In this document: one piece after another, positions 15,164 to 22,238 of the stretch
Layout: each line of letters starts with the position of its first letter
How positions within the stretch are numbered: position 1 is the first letter of the stretch
DNA from: CAYSHJ01 sp964589725
GTDB taxonomy: Bacteria; Planctomycetota; Planctomycetia; Planctomycetales; Planctomycetaceae
Direction: 5' to 3'
DNA length: 27,374 bases
NCBI GenBank assembly: GCA_964589725.1
Contig: CAZPUJ010000341.1
Coordinates: forward strand, 1 to 27,374
Translations under genes and position numbers: made by a program
Notes under the pieces: generated by a model
The model's input: only the letters and a program-made list of their open reading frames with translations
The model's database searches: none
Told to the model about the DNA's origin: nothing

Positions 15164-15631
15164 ATGGTGAGCACGTTCACCAACCTGTTCTACCACATCG
15201 TTTACAGCACCAAATACCGCCAGGATTTGATCGGCCTCGATTTCCGCGCGGAGTTATACCGTTACATTGGCGGCATCATCCGCGAGAATCATGGCATCCA
15301 ATTGGAAATTGGTGGAATGTCCGATCATGTCCATATCCTGGCAAAACTCAGTCCGACGATCGCCATTGCCGATGTGTTGCGGCTCATCAAGTCGAATTCG
15401 TCAAAGTGGGTGAACGAAAAATTCGAGAAACCTGGACGATTCGAGTGGCAGACCGGTTACGCGGCGTTCACAGTCAGTCAGTCTCAGATTCCGGTTGTCG
15501 CTCGATACATTCAGACTCAAGAGGTTCACCATCGTAAGACGTCGTTTAAGGACGAGTTCCTCAAGCTGTTGAAACGGTATCAGGTCGAATTCGACGAGCG
15601 ATATGTGTTCGAGGAAGAACACATCGTATGA
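15164..15631 (+). CDS. Y1 (HUH) transposase, IS200/RAYT-like
   Basis: The 155-aa protein has the HUH single-strand transposase core: HIVYSTKYR at the start, the metal-binding HVH pair (H55, H57 in GGMSDHVHILAKLSP), KSNSSKWVNEKF, and the catalytic tyrosine Y115 in ARYIQTQEVHHRK, ending with VEFDERYVF. Enzymes of this type cut and rejoin single-stranded DNA through a 5'-phosphotyrosine at hairpins. Length is normal and all key residues are present, so it looks active. The ATG at 15164 is preceded by AGAGGGA. The stop lies two bases before the right palindromic arm. Whether it belongs with classical IS200 or with domesticated REP-associated transposases needs a phylogeny; the hairpin-rich arms favour the latter. 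Confidence 0.9.
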   Translation: MVSTFTNLFYHIVYSTKYRQDLIGLDFRAELYRYIGGIIRENHGIQLEIGGMSDHVHILAKLSPTIAIADVLRLIKSNSSKWVNEKFEKPGRFEWQTGYAAFTVSQSQIPVVARYIQTQEVHHRKTSFKDEFLKLLKRYQVEFDERYVFEEEHIV

Positions 15632-15633
15632 AA

Positions 15634-15722
15634 GGATGTCGCCCCTGCGGGGCTTTGCGGTCTGTGATGCCTGTTTTCCTGGGGCTTGCGCCCCAGGCTT
15701 TACGATGTCGCCGCTCCGCGGC
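15634..15722. repeat. Right three-hairpin arm of the transposase element
   Basis: An inverted copy of the left arm, starting GGATGTC and ending at the GCCGC-type hairpin. Hairpin ii is CCTGGGGC-TTGC-GCCCCAGG (15678-15697). It ends 18 bases before the downstream DUF1501 start, so it probably forms that mRNA's leader. Confidence 0.9.
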
Positions 15723-15740
15723 TTGAGTTGGAAACCTGTC

Positions 15741-17192
15741 ATGTTCAGTTCAACTCCTCCGACCCATGCAAAAATTGGGCCTTCGCGTCGTGAGTTTCTG
15801 GCTTGCGCCGGTGGCGGCTTCGGCTCGCTTGCGCTGAGCAGTCTGTTGGCGGCCGAAGCTTGGGCCGATGAACCACGTCAGCCGAAACCTGAACTCAACG
15901 GCGGGCTGCATCACAAGGCCAAGGTCAAACGCGTCATTCAGCTCTTTATGAATGGCGGCGTCAGTCAGATGGACACGTTCGATCACAAGCCAGAACTCAT
16001 CAAACGGCATGGCGAGAAAATCGAGTTCGGGCTGAAAGCCACGGCCACCGGCGTGCCCGGCCCATTGATGAAGTGTCCCTTCGAATGGAAACAACACGGT
16101 GAATCGGGGCGATGGGTGTCGAGCGTTCTGCCGCACATGGCCACGATTGTCGATGACCTCGCGTTTGTGATGGCCATGACGTCCAAGACCAACGTGCATG
16201 GGCCGGGCAGTTACATGCAGAACACGGGCTTCACGGCACCTGGCTTTCCGTGTATGGGAGCGTGGATTTCGTATGCCCTCGGCCGGCTGAGCGACAACCT
16301 GCCGACGTTCGTCGTACTGCCGGACGCCCGCGGCCTGCCGTACAACAACACGGGCAACTTTTCGGCCGGGTTCCTGCCAGCCGCGCATCAGGGAACGATT
16401 ATCCGGCCGAACTCGCCGGCACCGATCTCCGATCTCTTTCCGCCGAAGTCCGCCAGCTTCATCACGCCCGAGAGTGAGGCCGCGGGACTGCAAGCCCTCG
16501 ACGAACTCAATCGCGAGCATCAACGGCACCGGCCGGGAGATTCGCGACTCGACGGTCGCATTGCGTCGTTCGAGTTGGCCGCAAAAATGCAACTCGCCGC
16601 GCCCGAGGCGTTGGACCTCTCGAAGGAATCGGAAGAAACTCACAAGACATACGGCACCGACGACAAACCGACGGCTGACTTCGCAAAGAGCTGCCTCACG
16701 GCGCGGCGGTTGATCGAACGCGGCGTCCGCTTCGTGCAGGTTTGGAGTGGCACGGGCGGCGCGTCCGGGAATTGGGACAACCACGGCGACATCCCCAAGG
16801 AATTGCCGTTCATCGCGAGCTCCGCCGACAAGCCGATGGCCGCGTTGGTCTGCGACCTCAAGCAGCGCGGGTTATTCGAGGACACGCTTATCGTTTGGAC
16901 GACTGAATTCGGGCGCATGCCGTTCACGCAAAGCGCGACTGGCCGCGACCACAACGGCGGCACCTTCGTCACGTGGCTGGCTGGAGCAGGCATCAAGACG
17001 GGATCGACTCACGGTGCAAGCGACGAGTTCTCGTTTAAGGCCGAGAAGGACGTGACGTGGTGCTACGACCTGCACGCCACCATCCTGCACTTGCTGGGCA
17101 TCGATCACACGAAGCTGACCATGCGTCACAACGGCATCGACCGCCGTCTGACCGATGTCCACGGCCATGTGATTGAGAATATTCTTTCGTAG
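15741..17192 (+). CDS. DUF1501 family protein, Tat-exported (second paralogue)
   Basis: The 483-aa protein starts at ATG 15741, with a twin-arginine signal (SRREFLACAGGGFGSLALSSLLA) and a cleavage region near AWADEP. DUF1501 landmarks: VKRVIQLFMNGGVSQMDTFDHKP, SCLTARRLIERGVRFVQVW, WTTEFGRMPF, GRDHNGGTFVTWLAGAG and YDLHATILHLLGIDHTKLT. Expected role and location are as for the paralogue at 9246. Upstream in-frame codons lie in the transposon arm and are not part of the original gene. It probably belongs with the DUF1549/DUF1553 gene ending at 15012, from which the transposase element separates it by about 730 bases. Expression may therefore depend on read-through of six hairpins or on a promoter in the element. 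Confidence 0.92.
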   Translation: MFSSTPPTHAKIGPSRREFLACAGGGFGSLALSSLLAAEAWADEPRQPKPELNGGLHHKAKVKRVIQLFMNGGVSQMDTFDHKPELIKRHGEKIEFGLKATATGVPGPLMKCPFEWKQHGESGRWVSSVLPHMATIVDDLAFVMAMTSKTNVHGPGSYMQNTGFTAPGFPCMGAWISYALGRLSDNLPTFVVLPDARGLPYNNTGNFSAGFLPAAHQGTIIRPNSPAPISDLFPPKSASFITPESEAAGLQALDELNREHQRHRPGDSRLDGRIASFELAAKMQLAAPEALDLSKESEETHKTYGTDDKPTADFAKSCLTARRLIERGVRFVQVWSGTGGASGNWDNHGDIPKELPFIASSADKPMAALVCDLKQRGLFEDTLIVWTTEFGRMPFTQSATGRDHNGGTFVTWLAGAGIKTGSTHGASDEFSFKAEKDVTWCYDLHATILHLLGIDHTKLTMRHNGIDRRLTDVHGHVIENILS

Positions 17193-17227
17193 GCGATCGG
17201 TCGGTGCCGATGGCTGGCTGCGCAGGC

Positions 17228-17779
17228 TCACTTCTTCTTTTTCTTCTTGTTCTTCTTGGGATGTACTTCCTCTTCCTCGAATTCTTCCAATTCCTCGGCT
17301 ACTTCGTCGTCGCCGAGTTGGAAGTCGCTGGTCTCGACCTGCTCGATTTCTTCCTCTTCCAAATCAAACTCCGAGCCAGTCTCGGCCGCGTGAAAGTCGT
17401 CGTGGTCAACTTCCTCGGTCCCGGCATCTTCCGCCTCGACTTCCTCAGCGTCCGCATCGAAATCTTCGAGATCCTCATCGGGGAATTCCTCGACCTCGTC
17501 GGCGTCTGCAACCTCGGCGTCGTCCACCGCGAGGGCTGCTTCGCCTTCCGCCTTTTCCTCGTCGTCCTCTTTCGATTTCTCGGTGTAGAACGCGATCGCG
17601 TAAATCGGCGGCCATACGGCGACCACCAGCGCGATCACCGCCGTGAACACGACCATGACGCCCAGCAATTGCTTGTTCCAAATCTGCTTCAGCGTGAGTG
17701 CCATCACCAGCAAATACACCAAGACACCTGCGGGAATCGCCGCTACAAGCGATAGGCCGATGAGAGAGATTTTTTTCAC
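17228..17779 (-). CDS. Small membrane protein with acidic tail and poly-lysine end
   Basis: No family recognised. The 183-aa product has two transmembrane segments: residues about 5-30 (LIGLSLVAAIPAGVLVYLLVMALTL, split here by the reader) and about 38-65 (LLGVMVVFTAVIALVVAVWP). About 100 residues dominated by Glu and Asp follow, then a lysine-only end after HPKKNK. The GTG start at 17779 is preceded by GGAAC. The acidic tail probably lies in the cytoplasm next to the membrane and could bind cations or basic proteins; this is inference from composition only. Neighbouring genes give no clue. The strong codon bias of the tail (GAA, GAG, GAC, GAT) makes the opposite strand look coding, but that is a shadow. 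Confidence 0.7.
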   Translation of the reverse strand: MKKISLIGLSLVAAIPAGVLVYLLVMALTLKQIWNKQLLGVMVVFTAVIALVVAVWPPIYAIAFYTEKSKEDDEEKAEGEAALAVDDAEVADADEVEEFPDEDLEDFDADAEEVEAEDAGTEEVDHDDFHAAETGSEFDLEEEEIEQVETSDFQLGDDEVAEELEEFEEEEVHPKKNKKKKKK

Positions 17780-18075
17780 GCTGCGGGTTCCAGTGCGGAC
17801 GAAGTACCGACCGAAAGAAGCCTCATTGAATGAGGACCGACCGCCGTGACGGTCCCAGACGCATCACAATCAACGTAGACGGAAGTGTTCGTCGCTGGCA
17901 AGAGGTGATCGGTGCGACCTCTCCGCGCGAAGCACAATCTCCGCTGGAAATCACTTCGGAGCCGGGCGGGGCTGAGCTTGCGAAAACTTCCCGTCACTTG
18001 CGCGATCCGAACGCGCGTTGTCACCGGAAGAATTGGCGCAGGCGGCGAATAAGACACAATCAACGGCGAGACCGT
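17780..18075. other. Intergenic region without recognisable gene
   Basis: This stretch separates two minus-strand genes. Short open frames exist on both strands, but their translations are arginine- and proline-rich without any domain, as expected of shadow frames in GC-rich DNA. It should hold the promoter of the acidic-tail membrane protein, but no clear -35/-10 pair was found. Confidence 0.5.
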
Positions 18076-18888
18076 CTAGCCCTCGGCCGCGTGCCGCATT
18101 TTTTCCAAGCCGAGCTTGGCGACCTCGCGCGGATCGCGGGACCACAGGTCTTCGCGGAACAGCTCCAACGATAGCCAGCGGCGATAACCGACTTGTCGCA
18201 GGAGATCGAGATAGCGTTTCAGGTCGAGATGTCCCTCGCCCGGCAGCACGCGGCTGTGATCGTGTTGTTCGACGCGCGGCGGTGAGGCGGGAGTGTCGTT
18301 GAAGTGTGAGATGGCGATTCGGTCCCCTTTCAGTTTTGCGATCGATTCGAACCCGCCACCACCTCGGAAGCAATGGAATGGATCGAGCACGACAGTCGCT
18401 TGCGGGTGCTGCGAGTTGGTCACAATCTCGATCGCGGCGTCGATCGTGTTGATGTCGTCCACGAAGCCGAGGTACTCGAACGCCGGCTTCACTCCAAATG
18501 CCAGGCCGATATCGAGCAGCTCGCGATAGCAGCGCGCGACCAGCGCGCGATCACAAGCTCCTGCCGGTGGGCCGGCGATCACGTGAATCGCTCCGACGGC
18601 GGCGGCTTGTTCGAAGCGGCGGCGGCATTCGTCAAGTTCTTTCCGACGCAACGCCTCATTCGGTTCGGCCCAGCCTTTGACATAGATCGTCGTCGGCACG
18701 GTCAGGCCCGCGGTGTCGACGGCCTTGCGGATGTCGGCCAGTCGGCCTCCTTTCGACAGGTGTAAGTCGATATCGTCGTGCCAAAGCTCGATCGCCGCGT
18801 AACCCACCTCGCCCGCGATACGAATCTTGTCGAGAATGGGCGTCGGCCGGATCGTGCTCGAATTCAGGCAGTAGATGAAGTCAGGCAT
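18076..18888 (-). CDS. Sugar phosphate isomerase/epimerase, xylose isomerase-like TIM barrel
   Basis: The 270-aa cytoplasmic protein fits the AP-endonuclease-2/xylose isomerase-like barrel. Probable metal ligands fall at barrel strand ends: E138 (FEYLGF), D169 (VLDPFHCF), H195 (AISHFND) and E242 (LSLELF); GEGHLDL (217-223) is another family mark. Such enzymes isomerise or epimerise keto sugars or inositol derivatives; the exact substrate cannot be read from sequence. No signal peptide is present, unlike the second isomerase at 22239. Length is normal. It starts 31 bases from the divergent metallopeptidase gene at 18920, too little room for two full promoters, so one start or promoter must lie inside the neighbouring frame. 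Confidence 0.88.
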   Translation of the reverse strand: MPDFIYCLNSSTIRPTPILDKIRIAGEVGYAAIELWHDDIDLHLSKGGRLADIRKAVDTAGLTVPTTIYVKGWAEPNEALRRKELDECRRRFEQAAAVGAIHVIAGPPAGACDRALVARCYRELLDIGLAFGVKPAFEYLGFVDDINTIDAAIEIVTNSQHPQATVVLDPFHCFRGGGGFESIAKLKGDRIAISHFNDTPASPPRVEQHDHSRVLPGEGHLDLKRYLDLLRQVGYRRWLSLELFREDLWSRDPREVAKLGLEKMRHAAEG

Positions 18889-18919
18889 GATTGGAAGCGT
18901 GAAGATCGAAGGGTGAGGG

Positions 18920-20503
18920 ATGAATCAGATGCCATCACGAATGAGTGACACCGTAACGCTCGGCGAGCTGTGCGGCAATTCGGCGGCGTATACGCGTCGT
19001 CTCGAAACGGCGACCTGGACGAAGCCACTCATTGCAAATTGCAAATTGCAAATTGCAAATTGGCAATTGGGAGCCGCCAAGCACGGTGTCCTATGGCTGC
19101 TCATTTTGCATTTTGCAATTTGCAATTTGCAGTTTGCAATTTGCGAGTCGCCATCGGCAATGTGTTTGGCGCAGGAGCCCGACAAGCTCGTCCGTCCACC
19201 GGATGATCGGCGCGATATCGACGTGAAGCAGGTCGAGACGTTTGGCATTCGCATGTTCGAGTCGCGGCGGTTGCGACTCTTCTCGGACATCGAGCCGGAC
19301 CTCGCGAAGACATTGCCGCCGCTGGCCGATCAGGCGTTCGAGGCGCACGAAAAATACTTCGGCAAAATGCTGCCGGACCGCGACGGGCGCGACTATCAAA
19401 TCAACGGCTACCTGATGCGCGACAAAGCCAAATTCGCGCAAGCCGGCTTGCTGCACAAGGAGTTGCAGGACCAGGTCACCGGCGAGCAAGTGACCTTTCA
19501 CGGTAGGCAGATTGGCCACCAGTTCTGGATGATGGATCAGGGGACCGATTACTACCGCCGGCATATGCTGCTGCACGAAGCGACACACGCCTTCATGCAA
19601 GCGATTCCGAACATCGATATGCCGCTGATGTACCTGGAAGGCATGGCCGAGCACTTCGGCACGCACCGTCTGGCTTCCGACGGCAAGCTTGAGCTCGGTG
19701 TTGTGCCGCACAACCGTGCGGATTTTCGCGGGCACGACCGGCTATTTCTGATTCGGCGGGACGTCCAACGCCGCGGCATCCCAACTCTGCGAGCCATGCG
19801 CGAATGGCAGCCGGGTGCGTATCGGGAATTCAATGTCTCCTACGCCTGGTCGTGGGGCGCGTGTCTGTTTTTGAGTCAAAGTCCGCGCACGCGCGAACGC
19901 TTTCGTGAGACCGCGCGATCGCTGACCGATCCGTTGGCCGGCGAAAAACTGTTATTGAAGCTCAAGCCCGATTGGCCAGAGATCATCACGGAATGGAACC
20001 TGTTCGCGGCCGAAGCCTGGGAAGGTTTTGACTTCGATCGCATGGCGATCGAATTCCGCGACGGGCAGCGGATGAGCGAACTGGTCAAAGAACCGTTCGG
20101 TGCGCACCGCGTCGAGATTCGCACCGACCGCGGCTGGCAGTCGGGCGGCCTGTTGGTCGAGAAGGGTCGACAGTATGCACTGTCCGCGCGCGGCCAGTTC
20201 ACTCTGGCTGATCAGCCGAAACCTTGGCTCAGCGAAGCGGAGGGCATCACGTTTCGCTATCACAACGGCCGGCCGCTCGGCCGTCTGCTCGTCGCCATAC
20301 GCTCCCCGAAGGACTCCGACGACCAGCGCGAGCCGATGCTCGACGTCAATTCCCTCGGCGCGAGCGGTCACTTCGATGTTCCTCGAACCGGCACGCTCTA
20401 TTTGCGACTCAATGATCATCCGGGCGAGTTAGCCAACAATCGCGGGAGCGTGAACGTCGAGATTCGCGACGTGGGCCAAGCACCGACTCGCGCCGCGCCG
20501 TAA
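18920..20503 (+). CDS. Secreted HExxH metallopeptidase-like protein with C-terminal lectin-like domain
   Basis: The 527-aa frame starts at ATG 18920 with AAGGG six bases upstream. The first 75 residues are unusual: a heptamer repeat (IANCKLQIANWQL), then a hydrophobic stretch (VLWLLILHFAICNLQFAIC), partly repeat-encoded, that could act as a signal peptide. From about residue 90 the protein looks ordinary. HEATH (H219, E220, H223) with EGMAE (E240-E244) forms a gluzincin-like zinc site, so a peptidase is likely though not proven. The C-terminal 130 residues (GGLLVEKGRQYALSARGQF; GRPLGRLLVAI; GTLYLRLNDH; NNRGSVNVEI) resemble the LecA/PA-I-like sugar-binding beta-sandwich. The true start may differ, because the repeat region probably altered the 5' end. 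It converges with the membrane protein gene at 20563. Confidence 0.75.
   Translation: MNQMPSRMSDTVTLGELCGNSAAYTRRLETATWTKPLIANCKLQIANWQLGAAKHGVLWLLILHFAICNLQFAICESPSAMCLAQEPDKLVRPPDDRRDIDVKQVETFGIRMFESRRLRLFSDIEPDLAKTLPPLADQAFEAHEKYFGKMLPDRDGRDYQINGYLMRDKAKFAQAGLLHKELQDQVTGEQVTFHGRQIGHQFWMMDQGTDYYRRHMLLHEATHAFMQAIPNIDMPLMYLEGMAEHFGTHRLASDGKLELGVVPHNRADFRGHDRLFLIRRDVQRRGIPTLRAMREWQPGAYREFNVSYAWSWGACLFLSQSPRTRERFRETARSLTDPLAGEKLLLKLKPDWPEIITEWNLFAAEAWEGFDFDRMAIEFRDGQRMSELVKEPFGAHRVEIRTDRGWQSGGLLVEKGRQYALSARGQFTLADQPKPWLSEAEGITFRYHNGRPLGRLLVAIRSPKDSDDQREPMLDVNSLGASGHFDVPRTGTLYLRLNDHPGELANNRGSVNVEIRDVGQAPTRAAP
19031..19147. repeat. Inverted pair of heptamer arrays, coding
   Basis: Four perfect copies of ATTGCAA (19031-19058) and a partial copy are followed after about 45 bases by an opposite-sense array of TTTGCAA-type units (19104-19147, about six degenerate copies). 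The whole piece is one long inverted repeat that could fold into a cruciform. It is translated within the N-terminal region of the metallopeptidase-like protein. Confidence 0.93.
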
Positions 20504-20524
20504 GCCGGATCTCGCTTTCCAGAA

Positions 20525-20550
20525 GCCCGGCTACTCCGAAGAAGCCGGGC
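20525..20550. terminator. Hairpin between convergent genes
   Basis: GCCCGGCT and AGCCGGGC form a perfect 8-bp stem with a 10-base loop in the 59-base gap between the metallopeptidase gene (+) and the membrane protein gene (-). No T-tract follows on either strand, so it may act with Rho or as a transcript-end stabiliser. Confidence 0.5.
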
Positions 20551-20562
20551 GTCTCACGAGAC

Positions 20563-21171
20563 CTATCGCGACCCGAAGTAGAACAGCACCAGTCCCAATG
20601 CCACTTTGTGAACTTCGGGCGGCAAGAGATGGCCGCTGTCTAGAAACTCTGCGACTGCGACGAGCGAGATCGCTGACAGCACAATCACGGCTTTCGCGTC
20701 GCCCCAGTAGCGTGACGGACGCCGGGTTCGCCAGCGGCCAATCCAACCGCTGATTCCACGCACAAGCGCCCCCAGAACATACGCTGCCACAATGGCCAGC
20801 GACGTCAGAACACGTGACTCGAACAACCGTTGCTCGCGATAGAGATAAATCGCCAAACCGACGAAGGCCGCCAGGATCAGCGTGCGGATCGTGTGTCGCG
20901 GCAAGAACAGCGGATGCCGTTCCTTGTCGATGACCCCTTCCTGCTCCAGACGCTTGACCACCTCGGGCGGGAGCGCCACGAATCGGCGTGAGGTAAAATA
21001 GTGTGCCAACGCGATCAGCAGCGTCTCGATCCATAAAGTGTCCGGCTCACGCTTCTGAGCCAGATTCGACACCACCACGGCCACAATGACCAGGGTGAGC
21101 AATGCTCGGACGCTGCCGACCGGCAGTCCCAGCGGCGGCCAATCTTTCGGGGAACCTTCAGGTTCAATCAT
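20563..21171 (-). CDS. Integral membrane protein of unknown function
   Basis: The 202-aa protein is not recognised. It has five or so hydrophobic helices: about 18-38 (VGSVRALLTLVIVAVVVSNL), a weaker one near 48-60, about 95-112 (TIRTLILAAFVGLAIYLY), about 120-140 (VLTSLAIVAAYVLGALVRG) and two near the C-terminus (AVIVLSAISLVAVAEFL; KVALGLVLFYFG). It has a short soluble loop (PPEVVKRLEQEGVIDKERHP) and no catalytic motif. ATG 21171 is used because it gives the full first helix. The small secreted protein gene at 21185 lies 13 bases upstream on the same strand, so the two probably form an operon. Confidence 0.75.
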   Translation of the reverse strand: MIEPEGSPKDWPPLGLPVGSVRALLTLVIVAVVVSNLAQKREPDTLWIETLLIALAHYFTSRRFVALPPEVVKRLEQEGVIDKERHPLFLPRHTIRTLILAAFVGLAIYLYREQRLFESRVLTSLAIVAAYVLGALVRGISGWIGRWRTRRPSRYWGDAKAVIVLSAISLVAVAEFLDSGHLLPPEVHKVALGLVLFYFGSR

Positions 21172-21184
21172 CGACGGCTACTCC

Positions 21185-21742
21185 CTATTTCTTCGGTGGC
21201 AAATGTTCCCAGACTTTCGGCACTTCGGTGTCGTTGATCGACAGATAACCCAGGCTCGCTTTGACCTTCTTGCCATCGGCGACGATCACCGTCACGTCGG
21301 CGTCGGGGTTGATGCCCCAATCGGCGGGGCCGGCCTTCTCGCCGGGGAAAACACTCCATGTCGTGCGACTGAGCTTCAGCGACTCTTGCACCTTCGGGAG
21401 GTAGTCCTTCGCTTTCGCCACGTCGTCGGTCAGCCACACCGGCACGATGTCGACATCCGGTCGCTCGGCTTTCAGTCGGTCATCCAGCGTCTTCAAAAAG
21501 CGAGCCATTGGGCGCGAGAATCGTTCGGTGGGCACAAAAACGTAAATCGTCGGCTGCTCCTTGCGCTCCGCGATGATGTCGAGTTCCTTGCCCGCGGAGT
21601 CTCCCGTTACGATGGCGACCTTCAGGGCTTTGACTTCATTTCCCTCCCCCGTTCCAGAGACCACGTCGGCGACACTCGCTCGCACGCAGAAAACCAAAAC
21701 CAGGCAACTGGCGGCGAGCACGGCACGGCACAGGGAAACCAT
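21185..21742 (-). CDS. Small secreted protein with thioredoxin-like pattern
   Basis: The 185-aa product begins with a signal peptide (MVSLCRAVLAASCLVLVFCVRASVA). The mature part has the beta-alpha pattern of a thioredoxin-like domain: PTIYVFVPTERFSRPMARFLKTL, then DVDIVPVWLTDD, WGINPDADVTVIVADGKKVKA and a C-terminal helix. It lacks a CxxC motif, so no redox activity is expected. The fold assignment is tentative, and a binding or structural role outside the cytoplasm is possible. It lies just upstream of the membrane protein gene on the same strand and may be co-expressed with it. Confidence 0.65.
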   Translation of the reverse strand: MVSLCRAVLAASCLVLVFCVRASVADVVSGTGEGNEVKALKVAIVTGDSAGKELDIIAERKEQPTIYVFVPTERFSRPMARFLKTLDDRLKAERPDVDIVPVWLTDDVAKAKDYLPKVQESLKLSRTTWSVFPGEKAGPADWGINPDADVTVIVADGKKVKASLGYLSINDTEVPKVWEHLPPKK

Positions 21743-21753
21743 GATCAGCTCCT

Positions 21754-21915
21754 TTACTTGGCTGTGGATTCCCGGCGTGTCGTCGCTTGGCGAATTGCGA
21801 TCGCGCGGTCTCGCAGCTCATCGAGCAGAGCCAACTTATCGGCCACCGGACGACTGGCGAGTCGGCGACGCAGAGCACGTTTGCTTTCGAGAATCTGTCG
21901 GAGATCAAAGGTCAT
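21754..21915 (-). CDS. Small charged protein (53 aa), probably second gene of a broken pair
   Basis: The chosen start is ATG 21915 (MTFDLRQILESKRALRRRL), which overlaps the stop of the upstream frame (TCATGA), giving typical translational coupling. The product is a single charged helical region with SRPVADKLALLDELRDRAIAIR. Similar small proteins are, as I recall, found next to nucleotidyltransferase-type genes of toxin-antitoxin or abortive infection systems; this needs a search. No signal peptide or membrane segment is seen. Confidence 0.55.
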   Translation of the reverse strand: MTFDLRQILESKRALRRRLASRPVADKLALLDELRDRAIAIRQATTRRESTAK

Positions 21916-22160
21916 GATTCGCCCTTCAGGAACGTTTGCTCGAATTCTTGCCACCGTTCAACAAGGTTGTGCCGGAGCAGGATCAACTGAAAAAGGTCTA
22001 CCTGAAGCACGCCAACTTCAATGAATTGTAGCAGCCGAGCCTTGTCTTTGGCTCGTCCGGTTTGCAGGGCAATCGCCACGGACGCTCGTTGCCGCGGCTG
22101 TAGTGCGGTAGTATCGGCGGTAGCCCGAAGAAACGAAACAGAAGCTCCAATTGGCAGGCC
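21912..22160 (-). pseudogene. 5'-truncated remnant of a helical protein upstream of the 53-aa gene
   Basis: The minus-strand frame from 22160 down to the stop at 21912 is open for 82 residues but follows a TAA directly and has no ATG or good start. Its C-terminal half reads like a real protein (GRAKDKARLLQFIEVGVLQ, then LVERWQEFEQTFLKGES). Such RxKDxARL plus ERWxxFExxFL endings occur in nucleotidyltransferase-like proteins of toxin-antitoxin type. The adjacent frame from ATG 22183 (MPTWNVIKACQLELLFRFFG) may be the upstream piece after a frameshift. I infer a decayed partner gene; an unusual start codon remains possible. Confidence 0.5.
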
Positions 22161-22238
22161 TTAATGACATTCCAGGTTGGCATTTTCAGTTTGTGCCTGA
22201 TTACTAAGAACTCTCAATCATCTTGAAGGAGACCTCCC

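Larger units (their letters stand above)
15059..15722 (+). mobile_element. IS200/REP-type transposase element with near-90-bp inverted arms
   Basis: Left arm 15059-15146 and right arm 15634-15722 are inverted copies. Read outside-in, each has hairpin i (GCCGC-GGA-GCGGC), hairpin ii (CCTGGGGC, 4-base loop, GCCCCAGG) and hairpin iii (GCCCC-GSA-GGGGC, imperfect in the left arm). Hairpins i and iii are each followed by GACATC (GAAATC after hairpin i in the left arm). Loop ii is GTCA on the left and GCAA on the right, read in the same sense. Between them lies one Y1 transposase gene and no tnpB. The element separates the DUF1549/DUF1553 gene from its DUF1501 partner. The exact insertion boundaries are not certain; no clear target duplication is seen. 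Confidence 0.85.

Noticed and set aside
15059..15722. IS605-type element with tnpB or an RNA-guided nuclease
   Set aside because: Only the Y1 transposase fits between the arms; no TnpB-like frame or guide RNA region is present nearby.
15750..16784. 344-codon minus-strand frame opposite the second DUF1501 gene
   Set aside because: Shadow of a complete DUF1501 protein with clear family motifs.
17830..18174. Plus-strand frame between the acidic-tail gene and the sugar isomerase
   Set aside because: Arginine-rich translation without domain, partly antisense to the isomerase gene and lacking a ribosome binding site.
19031..19147. Possible CRISPR array
   Set aside because: The units are 7 bp with no spacers and change orientation; there are no cas genes in the window.
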